DNA of 22,371 nucleotides from a virus, in IMG/VR virus record IMGVR_UViG_3300041411_000036, positions 1 to 22,371 of that record. One strand, written 5' to 3'. Under the pieces are notes generated by a model, which was not told the DNA's origin, made no database searches, and saw nothing but the letters and a program-made list of their open reading frames with translations. The position numbers and the translations under genes were made by a program. Every line of letters starts with the position of its first letter. Position 1 is the stretch's first letter. This document shows, piece by piece, positions 1 to 6,008 of the stretch.

Positions 1-192
1 GACCGAAAGATCATGTACCGCATGGGCGGCGAATGGCAGGCCTACCAGCCCCACATCGACGCAGGGCGCTTTGAAGTTCGCGCCGGTACCAGTGACAGCG
101 GTCACGCCTACAACCAATCCAAATTCACCCCCAAGGGCGTCAACTGGGTTGCCGGTCTGTGGGCTCAACATAATCTCAAGGGGGCCGAATGA
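1..192 (+). CDS. Phage antirepressor, KilAC domain (3' end only)
   Basis: The frame is open from base 1 and stops with TGA at 190-192, so only the last 63 residues are present. The visible part has the pattern MYRMGGEWQAYQPHIDAGRFEV, then a short loop, then FTPKGVNWVAGLW. This is the usual end of KilAC (ANT) domains, where a 'W-Y-r...G.W..Yq..I.aGl.eV' strand is followed by 'vTPKG...'. Proteins with this domain act as phage antirepressors or DNA-binding regulators of the lytic switch. The gene sits just upstream of the replication genes and its stop overlaps the next start, so it belongs to the early operon. The N-terminal part that would define the subfamily (KilA-N, Bro-N or Rha) lies outside the window. 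Confidence 0.72.
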   Translation, partial: DRKIMYRMGGEWQAYQPHIDAGRFEVRAGTSDSGHAYNQSKFTPKGVNWVAGLWAQHNLKGAE

Positions 193-974
193 TGGCCGCG
201 CTTCCGTATATGCAGTTCTACGTCGCCGACTATTTGGCCGACACCTCCCACCTGACCACGGAAGAGCATGGCGCCTACATGCTGCTGCTGTTCAGCTACT
301 GGCAGACCGGCAAGCCATTGCGCATCGATCGTCTATCCACCATCGCACGCGTTCCTAACGACCGTTGGCCTTCCGTTGCCGATACGTTGAGCGAGTTCTT
401 CCACGTCACCGAAACGCACTGGATTCAGTTCCGCGTTGAGTCGGATTTGGAGGCTGTAAATAGCAAGGTCCAAACGGCCTCCAATGCAGGAAAGGCCTCG
501 GCACGGAAAAAAGCACTCCAAAAGCAACAGAATTCCAACGAAACATCAACGACCGTTGACGATCCGTTGCAACGGAATGCCAACCATACAGATACAGATA
601 CAGATACAGATAAGAACAAAACCCCCTTACCCCTTAAGGGGGATGACCTGTTCCCGAAGTTCTGGACGCTCTACCCGCGCAAGCAGGACAAGGCCAAGGC
701 CATGAAGGCTTGGGCGAAACTCAAGGTGAATGACGACCTGTTCGCTCTGATCGCCAGCGGTCTTGCTGCACAGTCCGTATCAGCCGACTGGACCAAGGAG
801 GATGGCAAGTACATCCCGATGCCAACCACCTGGCTCAACGGCAAGCGCTGGGAGGACGAGGTAAAGCCAGCCACCAACGTTCGCCAGTTCCCGGCATCCC
901 GCCACACCGGCTTCGAGAACCGAAACTACACGGCAGGGCTTACGCCTCGCGGGGATGGCACCTATGACTTCTAG
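189..974 (+). CDS. DUF1376 (YdaU-type) phage replication protein
   Basis: 261 residues. Residues about 6-95 form a DUF1376 domain, with the signature MQFYVADYLADT followed by LTTEEHGAYMLLLFSYW. Such proteins are found next to DnaC-like loaders in many temperate phages and are taken to be replication initiator or primosome components. Residues about 100-145 are a low-complexity linker with the run TDTDTDTD. The C-terminal part (about 150-235; FPKFWTLYPRKQDKAKAMKAW, then PMPTTWLNGKRWEDE) is the module seen at the ends of phage replisome organisers and is likely the partner-binding end. Two in-frame ATGs exist at 189 and 192; the AAGGGGG at 178-184 is better spaced for 192. The start overlaps the upstream stop, and the end overlaps the dnaC-like gene. 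Confidence 0.88.
   Translation: MMAALPYMQFYVADYLADTSHLTTEEHGAYMLLLFSYWQTGKPLRIDRLSTIARVPNDRWPSVADTLSEFFHVTETHWIQFRVESDLEAVNSKVQTASNAGKASARKKALQKQQNSNETSTTVDDPLQRNANHTDTDTDTDKNKTPLPLKGDDLFPKFWTLYPRKQDKAKAMKAWAKLKVNDDLFALIASGLAAQSVSADWTKEDGKYIPMPTTWLNGKRWEDEVKPATNVRQFPASRHTGFENRNYTAGLTPRGDGTYDF
586..612 (+). repeat. GATACA hexanucleotide tandem repeat
   Basis: The run reads ATACA, then three full GATACA units, then GATA. It lies inside the DUF1376 gene in frame and encodes alternating Thr-Asp residues (TDTDTDTD). Because the unit is 6 bases, gain or loss of a unit keeps the frame and only changes the length of the linker between the N-terminal and C-terminal modules. Confidence 0.9.
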
Positions 975-1782
975 CCCGAAGCAGGTCGACTTGACCATCA
1001 ACGACATCGAGAAGCGCTTTGGCGTGATCGGCAAGCAGCCGGCCACCTGTCCGCAGCACGGTGAATACGCCTCGGTCATCCGAAAGAACGCAGACAGGGC
1101 TTCTGGATGCCCGGATTGCGCCGACAAAGCTCGCCAGGAGCGCGACGAGGAAGAACAGCGGGCAACGTATGCCCGGATCGTCGAACAGCGTCTGGAGCGC
1201 AAGCTGGGGGCTTCCCTGATCCCGAAACGGTTCATGGGCAAGAACTTTGCCGACTTCCGCGCCGAGACGGCGGCCCAGAAAGCCAACCTTGCCAAGTGCG
1301 TCGAGTACGCCGAGACGTTCCCGCAGCACCTGGATGAGGGTCGCTGCATCGTCATGACCGGCACCCCTGGCACTGGCAAGACCCATCTGGCCGCTGCCAT
1401 CGCGGGTCACGTGATCGTCAACCACAACGCCACAGCCGTGTACCGAACCGTCGGCGGGCTACTCCAGTTCATCAAGGGCAGTTATGGCGATCGGGCCGAA
1501 TACACCGAGGCCGAGGCGTTCGCCAGCCTGGTCGAGCCATCCCTGCTGATCATCGACGAGGTTGGGGCCACCAAACCATCCGAGTTTGAGCTGGCAACGC
1601 TGTTCTCCGTGATCAATGGCCGGTACGAGGCGCAACTGCCCACCATCGTGATTTCCAACATCGACGCCAAGGAGCTGGGCGCCGTGCTGGGAGATCGCAG
1701 CGTGGACCGGCTGAGGGAAGGCCGCGGCATTGGCCTGGTATTCGAAGGCGCCTCAGAGCGCAGCAAGCGGAGGGCTTCGTGA
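964..1782 (+). CDS. dnaC: DnaC-like replicative helicase loader (AAA+ ATPase)
   Basis: The protein is 272 residues from ATG 964. It has a Zn-ribbon-like N-terminal part (C29, H32, C49, C52; CPQHG and CPDC), a charged helix, then an AAA+ core with Walker A GTPGTGKT at about 133-140 and Walker B LLIIDE at about 194-199. A sensor-1-like VISN follows, and RLREGRG near the end fits the arginine-finger region. This is the architecture of DnaC/IstB-family loaders, which place the host replicative helicase on the phage origin with the help of the preceding replication protein. An in-frame ATG at 955 is also possible, but GGGGA at 951-955 is correctly spaced only for 964. The start lies inside the end of the DUF1376 gene, which suggests coupled translation. 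Confidence 0.95.
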   Translation: MTSSPKQVDLTINDIEKRFGVIGKQPATCPQHGEYASVIRKNADRASGCPDCADKARQERDEEEQRATYARIVEQRLERKLGASLIPKRFMGKNFADFRAETAAQKANLAKCVEYAETFPQHLDEGRCIVMTGTPGTGKTHLAAAIAGHVIVNHNATAVYRTVGGLLQFIKGSYGDRAEYTEAEAFASLVEPSLLIIDEVGATKPSEFELATLFSVINGRYEAQLPTIVISNIDAKELGAVLGDRSVDRLREGRGIGLVFEGASERSKRRAS

Positions 1783-2396
1783 TGACCGACTACACCGAAC
1801 TGAAGCGGCTGGCTGAGCATCATCGTTCGCTTGGGCATGCCTACACGGTAGCAACTCCATCCGCAGTCCTGGCCCTGATCGCCGAGAACGAGCGCCTATC
1901 CGGAGAATGCGAGGGCTGCCCAATGCAGGTCGCCGAAGAACTCCGGATTCAGGTTGACCAGCTCCGAGCCGAAAACGCCGGCCTACGCACCGGCTACCAA
2001 GCCTACGAGCGGGTGAATGCTGAGCTGAAGGCTGAGGTGGAGGTGCTGCGCAAGGACAAGGATCGGCTCGACGCGCTCGAATCGAACTTCTGGGATGTCC
2101 GTCACGACAGCCATCCAATCGCAGACACCGGCGATAGCAGCAGCTCGCTGGAGATTGTCGGTCACTGGATGGATAAGCCGTTCGAGCGGGTGATTGGCGA
2201 GGACTGGAACGAAAACCTGCGCGCCGCCATTGATCAGGCGATGAAGGCTCCAGCATATCCGCCAGCTCGCCCCGAATACCCCGAGATCGACGACATCCCG
2301 GATTTCACGCCAGGTAATGGCAACAGCGCACGGCGCCGAGCTGAATCGCTGGGTATCGACTACGACGCCGCCATGGCCAAGGGAGAGCAGTCATGA
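1782..2396 (+). CDS. Phage protein of unknown function with coiled coil
   Basis: 204 residues from ATG 1782; GGAGGG at 1769-1774 lies 7 bases ahead, so this start is preferred over GTG 1779. The N-terminal part (YTELKRLAEHH...ALIAENERL) resembles the opening of Ead/Ea22-like lambdoid early proteins, but the match is loose. Residues about 30-95 are strongly heptad-like (AENERL, QVDQLRAENAGL, NAELKAEVEVLRKDKDRL), so a coiled coil is likely. CEGC near residue 45 is the only Cys pair. The tail is rich in Pro and acidic residues, with a charged end (RRRAESLGIDYDAAMAKGEQS). I do not assign a function. It overlaps the dnaC-like stop by one base and the next start by four bases. Confidence 0.75.
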   Translation: MTDYTELKRLAEHHRSLGHAYTVATPSAVLALIAENERLSGECEGCPMQVAEELRIQVDQLRAENAGLRTGYQAYERVNAELKAEVEVLRKDKDRLDALESNFWDVRHDSHPIADTGDSSSSLEIVGHWMDKPFERVIGEDWNENLRAAIDQAMKAPAYPPARPEYPEIDDIPDFTPGNGNSARRRAESLGIDYDAAMAKGEQS

Positions 2397-2512
2397 CCGA
2401 CCTCCAGTTTGATTTTGGATATTTGGCTGGGCGCCTGCTGTGGTCGATGTTCTGGTCCTGGGTGATTCTTTTTGTGCTCACGTCAGATTTGGAGGGTGCG
2501 AGACATGACTGA
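2393..2512 (+). CDS. 39-residue single-pass membrane peptide
   Basis: ATG 2393 overlaps the upstream TGA in an ATGA junction, and the frame ends at TGA 2510-2512, eight bases into the next gene. The peptide starts MTDLQFDFGYLAGRLLW and continues with a hydrophobic, Trp-rich stretch (SMFWSWVILFVLTS, about residues 18-31), giving one probable membrane segment of about 20 residues, then a short charged tail (DLEGARHD). There is no signal-peptide cleavage pattern. The coupled start, the open frame and the clean membrane segment support a real small gene. Phage early operons often carry such peptides, but the function is unknown. The Shine-Dalgarno sequence of the next gene lies within this reading frame. 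Confidence 0.55.
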   Translation: MTDLQFDFGYLAGRLLWSMFWSWVILFVLTSDLEGARHD

Positions 2513-2975
2513 CAAAATCTCCGTCAACTGCCAGGCCAAGCTTTCAGAGGCCATCACCCGACTCAGCACCATGTTCCGCGACAAGAAGTTCGTGGTCGTC
2601 TCCCTGCGCCCGGGCAAGGACCGAACGCTCGACCAGAATGCCCTGTGGTTCGCGATGTACAAGCGGATCTCCGAAATGACCCAGATTGGCGATCCGGCCG
2701 ATGCCCGGCGCTACTGCAAGCTGCACTTCGGTGTGCAGATCCTGCTGAACGAGGATTCAGGGTTCCAGGCGGCCTGGTACCGGGTAATGCGCCATCTTCC
2801 CTACGAGGAGAAGCTGGCCTTGATGGGCGAGCACAAGTTGTTCGGCCCGGACGGCTTCCCGGTAACCAGCCTGTTCAATCGCGCCCAGGGCATCCAGTAC
2901 ACCGACCGCATGGCCACGTACTTCACCGGCCAGGGCGTGGTGTTCTCCGATCTGCTGAGCGAGGTGGCGGCATGA
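2505..2975 (+). CDS. ninB: NinB/Orf-like recombination mediator (tentative)
   Basis: 156 residues from ATG 2505; GGAGGG at 2491-2496 lies 8 bases ahead. An upstream in-frame start at 2472 is rejected because it lacks a ribosome site. The segment FVVVSLRPGKDRTLDQNALWFAMYKRIS matches the core of the lambda NinB (Orf) family, where a beta strand is followed by 'R.r.LDQN..lW.....'. The end (TYFTGQGVVFSDL) resembles the 'f...G...wsd' close of that family. NinB binds single-stranded DNA and SSB and helps load recombinase in the phage recombination pathway. The NinG gene two positions downstream fits a nin-type region. The middle of the protein is not conserved enough to be certain. Confidence 0.55.
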   Translation: MTDKISVNCQAKLSEAITRLSTMFRDKKFVVVSLRPGKDRTLDQNALWFAMYKRISEMTQIGDPADARRYCKLHFGVQILLNEDSGFQAAWYRVMRHLPYEEKLALMGEHKLFGPDGFPVTSLFNRAQGIQYTDRMATYFTGQGVVFSDLLSEVAA

Positions 2976-3256
2976 GCCATAACTTCAAGCCGGGTGATCC
3001 TGCTTTGCTGCTGATCGGCATTGGGCCGCTTGAGGCTGGCTCATTGGTAGAGCTGGTCAAACGTATTGGCGCCGGCACAGAAGTAATTCTGGTGGGCGGC
3101 GGGAAAGCGGAGTGCCTTGAGTGTTCGTGGGTGTTCAGCAATGCGCAGATCCCCGAGCCAGGGCTGGCGTTTGCTCCAGAGCGCCTGTTGATGCCCCTGC
3201 TCGGCTACTTCACCGATGAGCAGCAGAAAGCCAAGGAGGCCGAACCATGCGAGTAG
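2972..3256 (+). CDS. Small phage protein of unknown function
   Basis: 94 residues from ATG 2972, which overlaps the upstream TGA by four bases. It ends ten bases inside the ninG gene. The sequence begins MSHNFKPGDPALLLIGIGP and reads like a compact beta-rich fold; KPGDPALLL at the start and a central ECLECSWVFSNAQ (one CxxC) suggest a small SH3-like barrel, but this is only an impression. It has no membrane segment. A position between two recombination genes in an overlapped operon supports expression, not a function. The longer reading of this frame from 2645 overlaps the NinB-like gene and is not used. Confidence 0.7.
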   Translation: MSHNFKPGDPALLLIGIGPLEAGSLVELVKRIGAGTEVILVGGGKAECLECSWVFSNAQIPEPGLAFAPERLLMPLLGYFTDEQQKAKEAEPCE

Positions 3257-3909
3257 CCCTCAAGGAGAAGAAGGCGCCCAAGGCGAAAACCTGCAAGGTC
3301 GAAACGTGCAGGGCCTCTTTCGTCCCGCAGCGCCTGGGACAGCGTGTTTGCAGCCCAGCGTGCGCGATCCTCGACGCGCCCACCAACCAGGCCAACCAGG
3401 AGAAGGCCCGCAAGTCCCTGGCCCAGGTCGAGCGCCGGGAGATCAAGGTACGTAAGGAGGCCCTGAAAAGTCGCGCAGACCACCTCAAAGACGCAGAGAA
3501 GGCCGTGCGCGACTACCGCCGCACCTACGAGCTGAGCATTGGCAGCGGCTGTATCAGCTGCGGTCTGAGCCAGGAAGAGATCCGCGCGGCGCAGGGCTGG
3601 AAGGTCGGCGGCGCGTTCGATGCCGGCCATTTCATGGGTAAGGGCGCCCGGCCAGAGTTAAGGCTGACGCCATCCAATATCTGGCTCCAATGCAAAGCCT
3701 GTAACTCGGGCTCCTACATGCATGCCAGGAAAGGATACACCGTCTCCCAGGGGTTCCGCGCCGGGCTCATTGCCCGCATCGGCCTGGAGGCGGTGGAAGC
3801 GCTCGAAGCCGACCATGAGCCGCGCAAGTACACCGTCGAAGAACTCAAGGCAATAACAGCCGAATACCGGGCCAAGACCCGCGAACTGAAGAGGGGTAAC
3901 GCAGCATGA
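3247..3909 (+). CDS. ninG: NinG/Rap recombination nuclease
   Basis: 220 residues, the usual size for NinG. The N-terminal Zn-binding part has C16, C21, C35 and C39 (TCKVETC...RVCSPAC). A long basic helix follows (EKARKSLAQVERREIKVRKEALKSR...), and the C-terminal half has C102xxC105, the DAGHFMGKGARPELRL block (H128) and C149xxC152 in LQCKACN, an HNH-like arrangement. Lambda NinG (Rap) is a Holliday-junction and D-loop endonuclease active in phage recombination. The gene overlaps the previous frame by 10 bases and the next by four. It is the most securely recognised member of this nin-like cluster. Confidence 0.93.
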   Translation: MRVALKEKKAPKAKTCKVETCRASFVPQRLGQRVCSPACAILDAPTNQANQEKARKSLAQVERREIKVRKEALKSRADHLKDAEKAVRDYRRTYELSIGSGCISCGLSQEEIRAAQGWKVGGAFDAGHFMGKGARPELRLTPSNIWLQCKACNSGSYMHARKGYTVSQGFRAGLIARIGLEAVEALEADHEPRKYTVEELKAITAEYRAKTRELKRGNAA

Positions 3910-4223
3910 ACGGGAATATGCGAATTACTGCTGATCGCCATCCGTGGAACCTGTTCATTGAGCTGCGGGCTGGGGTTCAAGCAGAGGATGGCGGATTTAG
4001 CGTGGCTATGCCGCTTGTCCTGGCCGACTTACCAGAAGGGCAATCTGCCGACCCATTCATGAAACTGACCCCGGCTGACGCCCAGCAGTTGCTTGATGAG
4101 CTTTGGCGCTGCGGTATTCGGCCATCGCAGGAGCAGGGAAGCGTTGGGCAGTCTGCGGCAATGCAAAAGCACCTCGATGATATGCGCACGATTGCCTTTC
4201 ACGTACTGAAGGTGAAGCCATGA
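3906..4223 (+). CDS. Phage protein of unknown function
   Basis: 105 residues, started by an ATGA overlap with ninG and ended by an ATGA overlap with the Q-like gene. The middle shows a beta-like region (WNLFIELRAGVQAEDGGFSVAMPLVLADLPEG). A helical segment follows (LTPADAQQLLDELWRCGIRPSQ), then a second helix (AAMQKHLDDMRTIAFHVLKV). It has no membrane segment or metal site. Proteins of this size and pattern occur in nin-type clusters of Pseudomonas phages without known function. I do not assign one. Confidence 0.72.
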   Translation: MNGNMRITADRHPWNLFIELRAGVQAEDGGFSVAMPLVLADLPEGQSADPFMKLTPADAQQLLDELWRCGIRPSQEQGSVGQSAAMQKHLDDMRTIAFHVLKVKP

Positions 4224-4918
4224 TCTATCGCAACGTGATTTCCGCAGTGGTCCGGGCCCTGGCTGCCGAGACGATCAACTCCGCCGGCGGGTGCGACTTC
4301 GAGCCAAAGGTCCAGACCAGCAAGCTCAAGGGCGAGATAACCGGCAAGGATGCGACCCTCCTGGCCGACTGCATCGTCCACAAGCTGCTCCATGCTCAAC
4401 TGACGCCACGGCAATGGAATGCTCTGGTCGCCAAGTACAGCACCCACAAAGGGCGTAAGGTCGATTCCATCGGCCGGCTCGTCTGCGCGATCAAAAGCCC
4501 CGCGCCACAGCGGTTCACCCAACAGGCCGTGCTTGTCTGGGCGGTCCCGCAACAGGTGAAGGGCATCCAGCGCCAAGCCGTCATCGCCAAGCCTGCAGAG
4601 GTACTTAAGTGCAAGAAGCATTGCGGCTGCCAGGGAAAATGCAAACTGGACTGGCGGAATAAGGCGGCCCAGGAAGCAGTCGAGCGCGCCAACCGTCACG
4701 CAAAGACTGTCGCCGAGGCTCGCCCCGGGGAAATGATCGTTCTAGCTGCCTCCAACTACGACATGACCAACTGGGACAGTCAGGGCCTGACGGAGCGTAC
4801 CTATCAGCGGTGGAACAAGGCGATCAGGGGCGCGCTGGAAAGTCTTGTGGATGAAGCTCTGGTGGAAGCACAATCTATGCTTGAGGATTGCGGCGTACTT
4901 GAGGGGAAAGCAGCATGA
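4220..4918 (+). CDS. Candidate late-gene antiterminator (Q-like)
   Basis: 232 residues. The N-terminal half includes a helical DNA-binding-like region at about 58-90 (HAQLTPRQWNALVAKY...KVDSIGRL). A Cys cluster C131, C135, C137, C141 (CKKHCGCQGKC) could bind Zn. The end is helical (TYQRWNKAIRGALESLVDEALVEAQSML). Size and location fit a Q protein: it is near the last of the early genes, directly ahead of a non-coding stretch with a promoter-like sequence and a strong terminator. Q proteins bind near the late promoter and make RNA polymerase ignore downstream terminators. The assignment rests mainly on position and general layout; it could instead be another DNA-binding regulator. Confidence 0.5.
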   Translation: MIYRNVISAVVRALAAETINSAGGCDFEPKVQTSKLKGEITGKDATLLADCIVHKLLHAQLTPRQWNALVAKYSTHKGRKVDSIGRLVCAIKSPAPQRFTQQAVLVWAVPQQVKGIQRQAVIAKPAEVLKCKKHCGCQGKCKLDWRNKAAQEAVERANRHAKTVAEARPGEMIVLAASNYDMTNWDSQGLTERTYQRWNKAIRGALESLVDEALVEAQSMLEDCGVLEGKAA

Positions 4919-5085
4919 GCAGTGCATACGCGCAAGGCTGGAACGCTTGGCTCGACAGCAAAAGCCAGGACGATAACCCATGGACGGAGTGCAGCGACTC
5001 GGGTCATGAGTGGATGCGAGGTTACATCGACGCCGAAAAGCGCGCCGATGAAATCGGAACTGATCTAGTAGAGCGTGCGAAATGA
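4915..5085 (+). CDS. RMF-like mini-protein (56 residues)
   Basis: ATG 4915 overlaps the upstream TGA (ATGA), and its own TGA at 5083-5085 overlaps the next ATG. The pattern AYAQGWNAW, then DNPW, then HEWMRGYIDAEKRA matches the layout of ribosome modulation factor-like proteins ('G..aG..G....NPy......W..GW..a'). RMF binds the bacterial 30S subunit and dimerises ribosomes into inactive 100S particles. Related short proteins occur on plasmids and phages, usually with unknown roles. The protein is acidic overall, unlike the strongly basic chromosomal RMF, so ribosome binding is not assured. Coupling at both ends argues that it is a real gene. Confidence 0.6.
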   Translation: MSSAYAQGWNAWLDSKSQDDNPWTECSDSGHEWMRGYIDAEKRADEIGTDLVERAK

Positions 5086-5402
5086 CTGATCGTGAACTGT
5101 TGGAGCTGGCGGCCAAGGCTGCCGGTGTTGATTTCGATGGAAATACTTTCATTAAGAGTGATCGCTATTCCTCCAACATATGGGATCCGCTGTTCGATGA
5201 CGGTGACGCAATGAGGCTGGCGGTTCAGTTGAGCCTGAGTATTGACATTGGGGCGCCTGGTTTCTCGCCGAACGATACAACGGTTCAGCAAAGAGGTTGT
5301 GCCGGCCTTCGCGTTTGCGAGCCTCACAATTCTGACCCGCTTGCCGCCACTCGCCGCGCCATCGTTCGCGCTGCGGCTGAGATGGCCAAGGCATCGACAT
5401 AA
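5082..5402 (+). CDS. Phage ABA-sandwich-like protein
   Basis: 106 residues. It opens TDRELLELAAKAAGV, continues with WDPLFDDGDAMRLAVQLSLSI and closes with ATRRAIVRAAAEMAKA. This helix-sheet-helix layout with 'W.PL.dDgdAlrLav.l' and 'tRraivraAAeig' is shared by a large group of phage early proteins, which I believe corresponds to the phage ABA sandwich domain; the function is unknown. The start overlaps the stop of the RMF-like gene. It is the last protein gene before the non-coding late-control region. Confidence 0.68.
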   Translation: MTDRELLELAAKAAGVDFDGNTFIKSDRYSSNIWDPLFDDGDAMRLAVQLSLSIDIGAPGFSPNDTTVQQRGCAGLRVCEPHNSDPLAATRRAIVRAAAEMAKAST

Positions 5403-5428
5403 ATAACTTAATAGTCCCTCAAAAGGGC

Positions 5429-5458
5429 TTGCAATGTCATGTCGCCATGTCGTAAATT
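5429..5458 (+). promoter_or_regulatory. Putative sigma-70 late promoter (pR'-like)
   Basis: TTGCAA at 5429-5434 and TAAATT at 5453-5458 are separated by 18 bases; each matches the consensus at four of six positions. The area is more AT-rich than its surroundings. The spacer holds three copies of ATGTC. It lies directly after the early genes and about 160 bases ahead of a strong terminator, the arrangement of lambdoid late promoters acted on by Q. It could also serve only the tRNA genes. Confidence 0.42.
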
Positions 5459-5500
5459 ATCCCCATCCTGTCATTCCTGCGTGTGTAGGACTGGCGGGAA

Positions 5501-5610
5501 GGAGATGATGGAAGGTGTTGACGCGGGGCAATCCGCTGCAAGGTTAACCGCATTGGGGTTTGGTATATCCGGCCCTGATTAATCCCAGGTTCGAGTCCTG
5601 GCCATCTCCA
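5501..5610 (+). ncRNA. tRNA-like fold, degenerate or non-canonical
   Basis: GGAGATG at 5501-5507 can pair perfectly with CATCTCC at 5603-5609. Near the 3' side a perfect T-arm is present: CCAGG (5585-5589), loop TTCGAGT (5590-5596), CCTGG (5597-5601). The interior holds other possible hairpins, for example GCGG/CCGC and GGTTAACC. The total of 110 bases is too long for an ordinary tRNA, and I cannot place a convincing D-arm or 7-base anticodon loop. The 3' end reads ACCT, not CCA. It is either a decayed tRNA or a tRNA mimic. It sits between the putative late promoter and the terminator at 5621-5645. Confidence 0.42.
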
Positions 5611-5620
5611 CCTATTTTGA

Positions 5621-5645
5621 ACCCGGCCACTGCGCCGGGTTTTTT
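5621..5645 (+). terminator. Rho-independent terminator (tR'-like)
   Basis: ACCCGGC (5621-5627) pairs with GCCGGGT (5634-5640) around a 6-base loop, and T runs from 5640 to 5645. This is a textbook intrinsic terminator. It lies 11 bases after the tRNA-like fold, so it could end that transcript. It may also be the Q-controlled terminator of a short leader RNA starting near 5465. Confidence 0.85.
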
Positions 5646-5858
5646 ATTGCTCCGATTTCACCTGTAGCCAGGACAGCCCTCGGGAAGGCCTGGACGTCGA
5701 TAAGCCGGACAGTGCGGCGCACGAAACAACACCGGCAGCCCGCGGACCCTGACCCACATGCTGTTCGGGGTGGCGCGAGACTGTAGCGGCGAGATCGATG
5801 CAATAGGGCGTTGACGCTGTGATGGTCTTTGGCGGGCGGCGTGGGAAGACACGCATTT
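5646..5858. other. Non-coding stretch without recognised feature
   Basis: No credible protein frame and no tRNA were found on either strand. One weak inverted repeat, CCAGG (5668-5672) with CCTGG (5689-5693), could form a hairpin. The short minus-strand frames here show no ribosome sites or recognisable protein pattern. Confidence 0.5.
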
Positions 5859-5928
5859 GCGGGTAGCGCAGGTCGCTAGACAGCCTTCCAAGCTTTCGAT
5901 CAGGGTTCGATTCCCTGTATCCGCTCCA
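5859..5928 (+). tRNA. tRNA-Gly (anticodon TCC), short D-arm
   Basis: The acceptor GCGGGTA (5859-5865) pairs with TATCCGC (5918-5924) with one G-T pair. It is followed by T and an encoded CCA (5926-5928). The anticodon arm is ACAGC / loop CTTCCAA / GCTTT, with anticodon TCC at 5887-5889 and one mismatch in the stem. The T-arm CAGGG/TTCGATT/CCCTG is perfect. Only 14 bases separate the acceptor and anticodon stems where 19 or so are usual, so the D-arm is reduced to about a 3-pair stem. GCGGGTA, the CTTCCAA loop and the CCGCTCCA end resemble bacterial tRNA-Gly(UCC). It may be functional with a minimal D-arm or be decaying. Confidence 0.7.
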
Positions 5929-5932
5929 AATC

Positions 5933-6008
5933 TGGCCCGAAGCATTGACGGTTGATGCGCCCGGCTCATAACCGGGGGAAGAGGGTTCAAGCCCCTACGG
6001 GCCGACCA
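5933..6008 (+). tRNA. tRNA with CAT anticodon (Met or Ile2)
   Basis: This is a 76-base cloverleaf. The acceptor TGGCCCG pairs with CGGGCCG (5998-6004; first pair T-G), then A and an encoded CCA at 6006-6008. The D-stem is GCAT/ATGC with GG in the loop. The anticodon stem CCCGG/CCGGG is perfect around CTCATAA, with anticodon CAT at 5967-5969. The T-arm is GAGGG/TTCAAGC/CCCTA with one mismatch. The stem lacks the GGG/CCC pairs of initiator tRNA, so it is an elongator Met or an Ile2 tRNA (CAU later modified to read AUA). Position 8 is A instead of the conserved T, and position 14 is T, an apparent swap of the usual T8-A14 pair. Confidence 0.85.

Noticed and set aside
2645-2971. Upstream extension of the small gene at 2972-3256
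   Set aside because: The extension overlaps almost all of the NinB-like gene and reads as Arg/Pro-rich shadow; the ATGA-coupled start at 2972 is far better.
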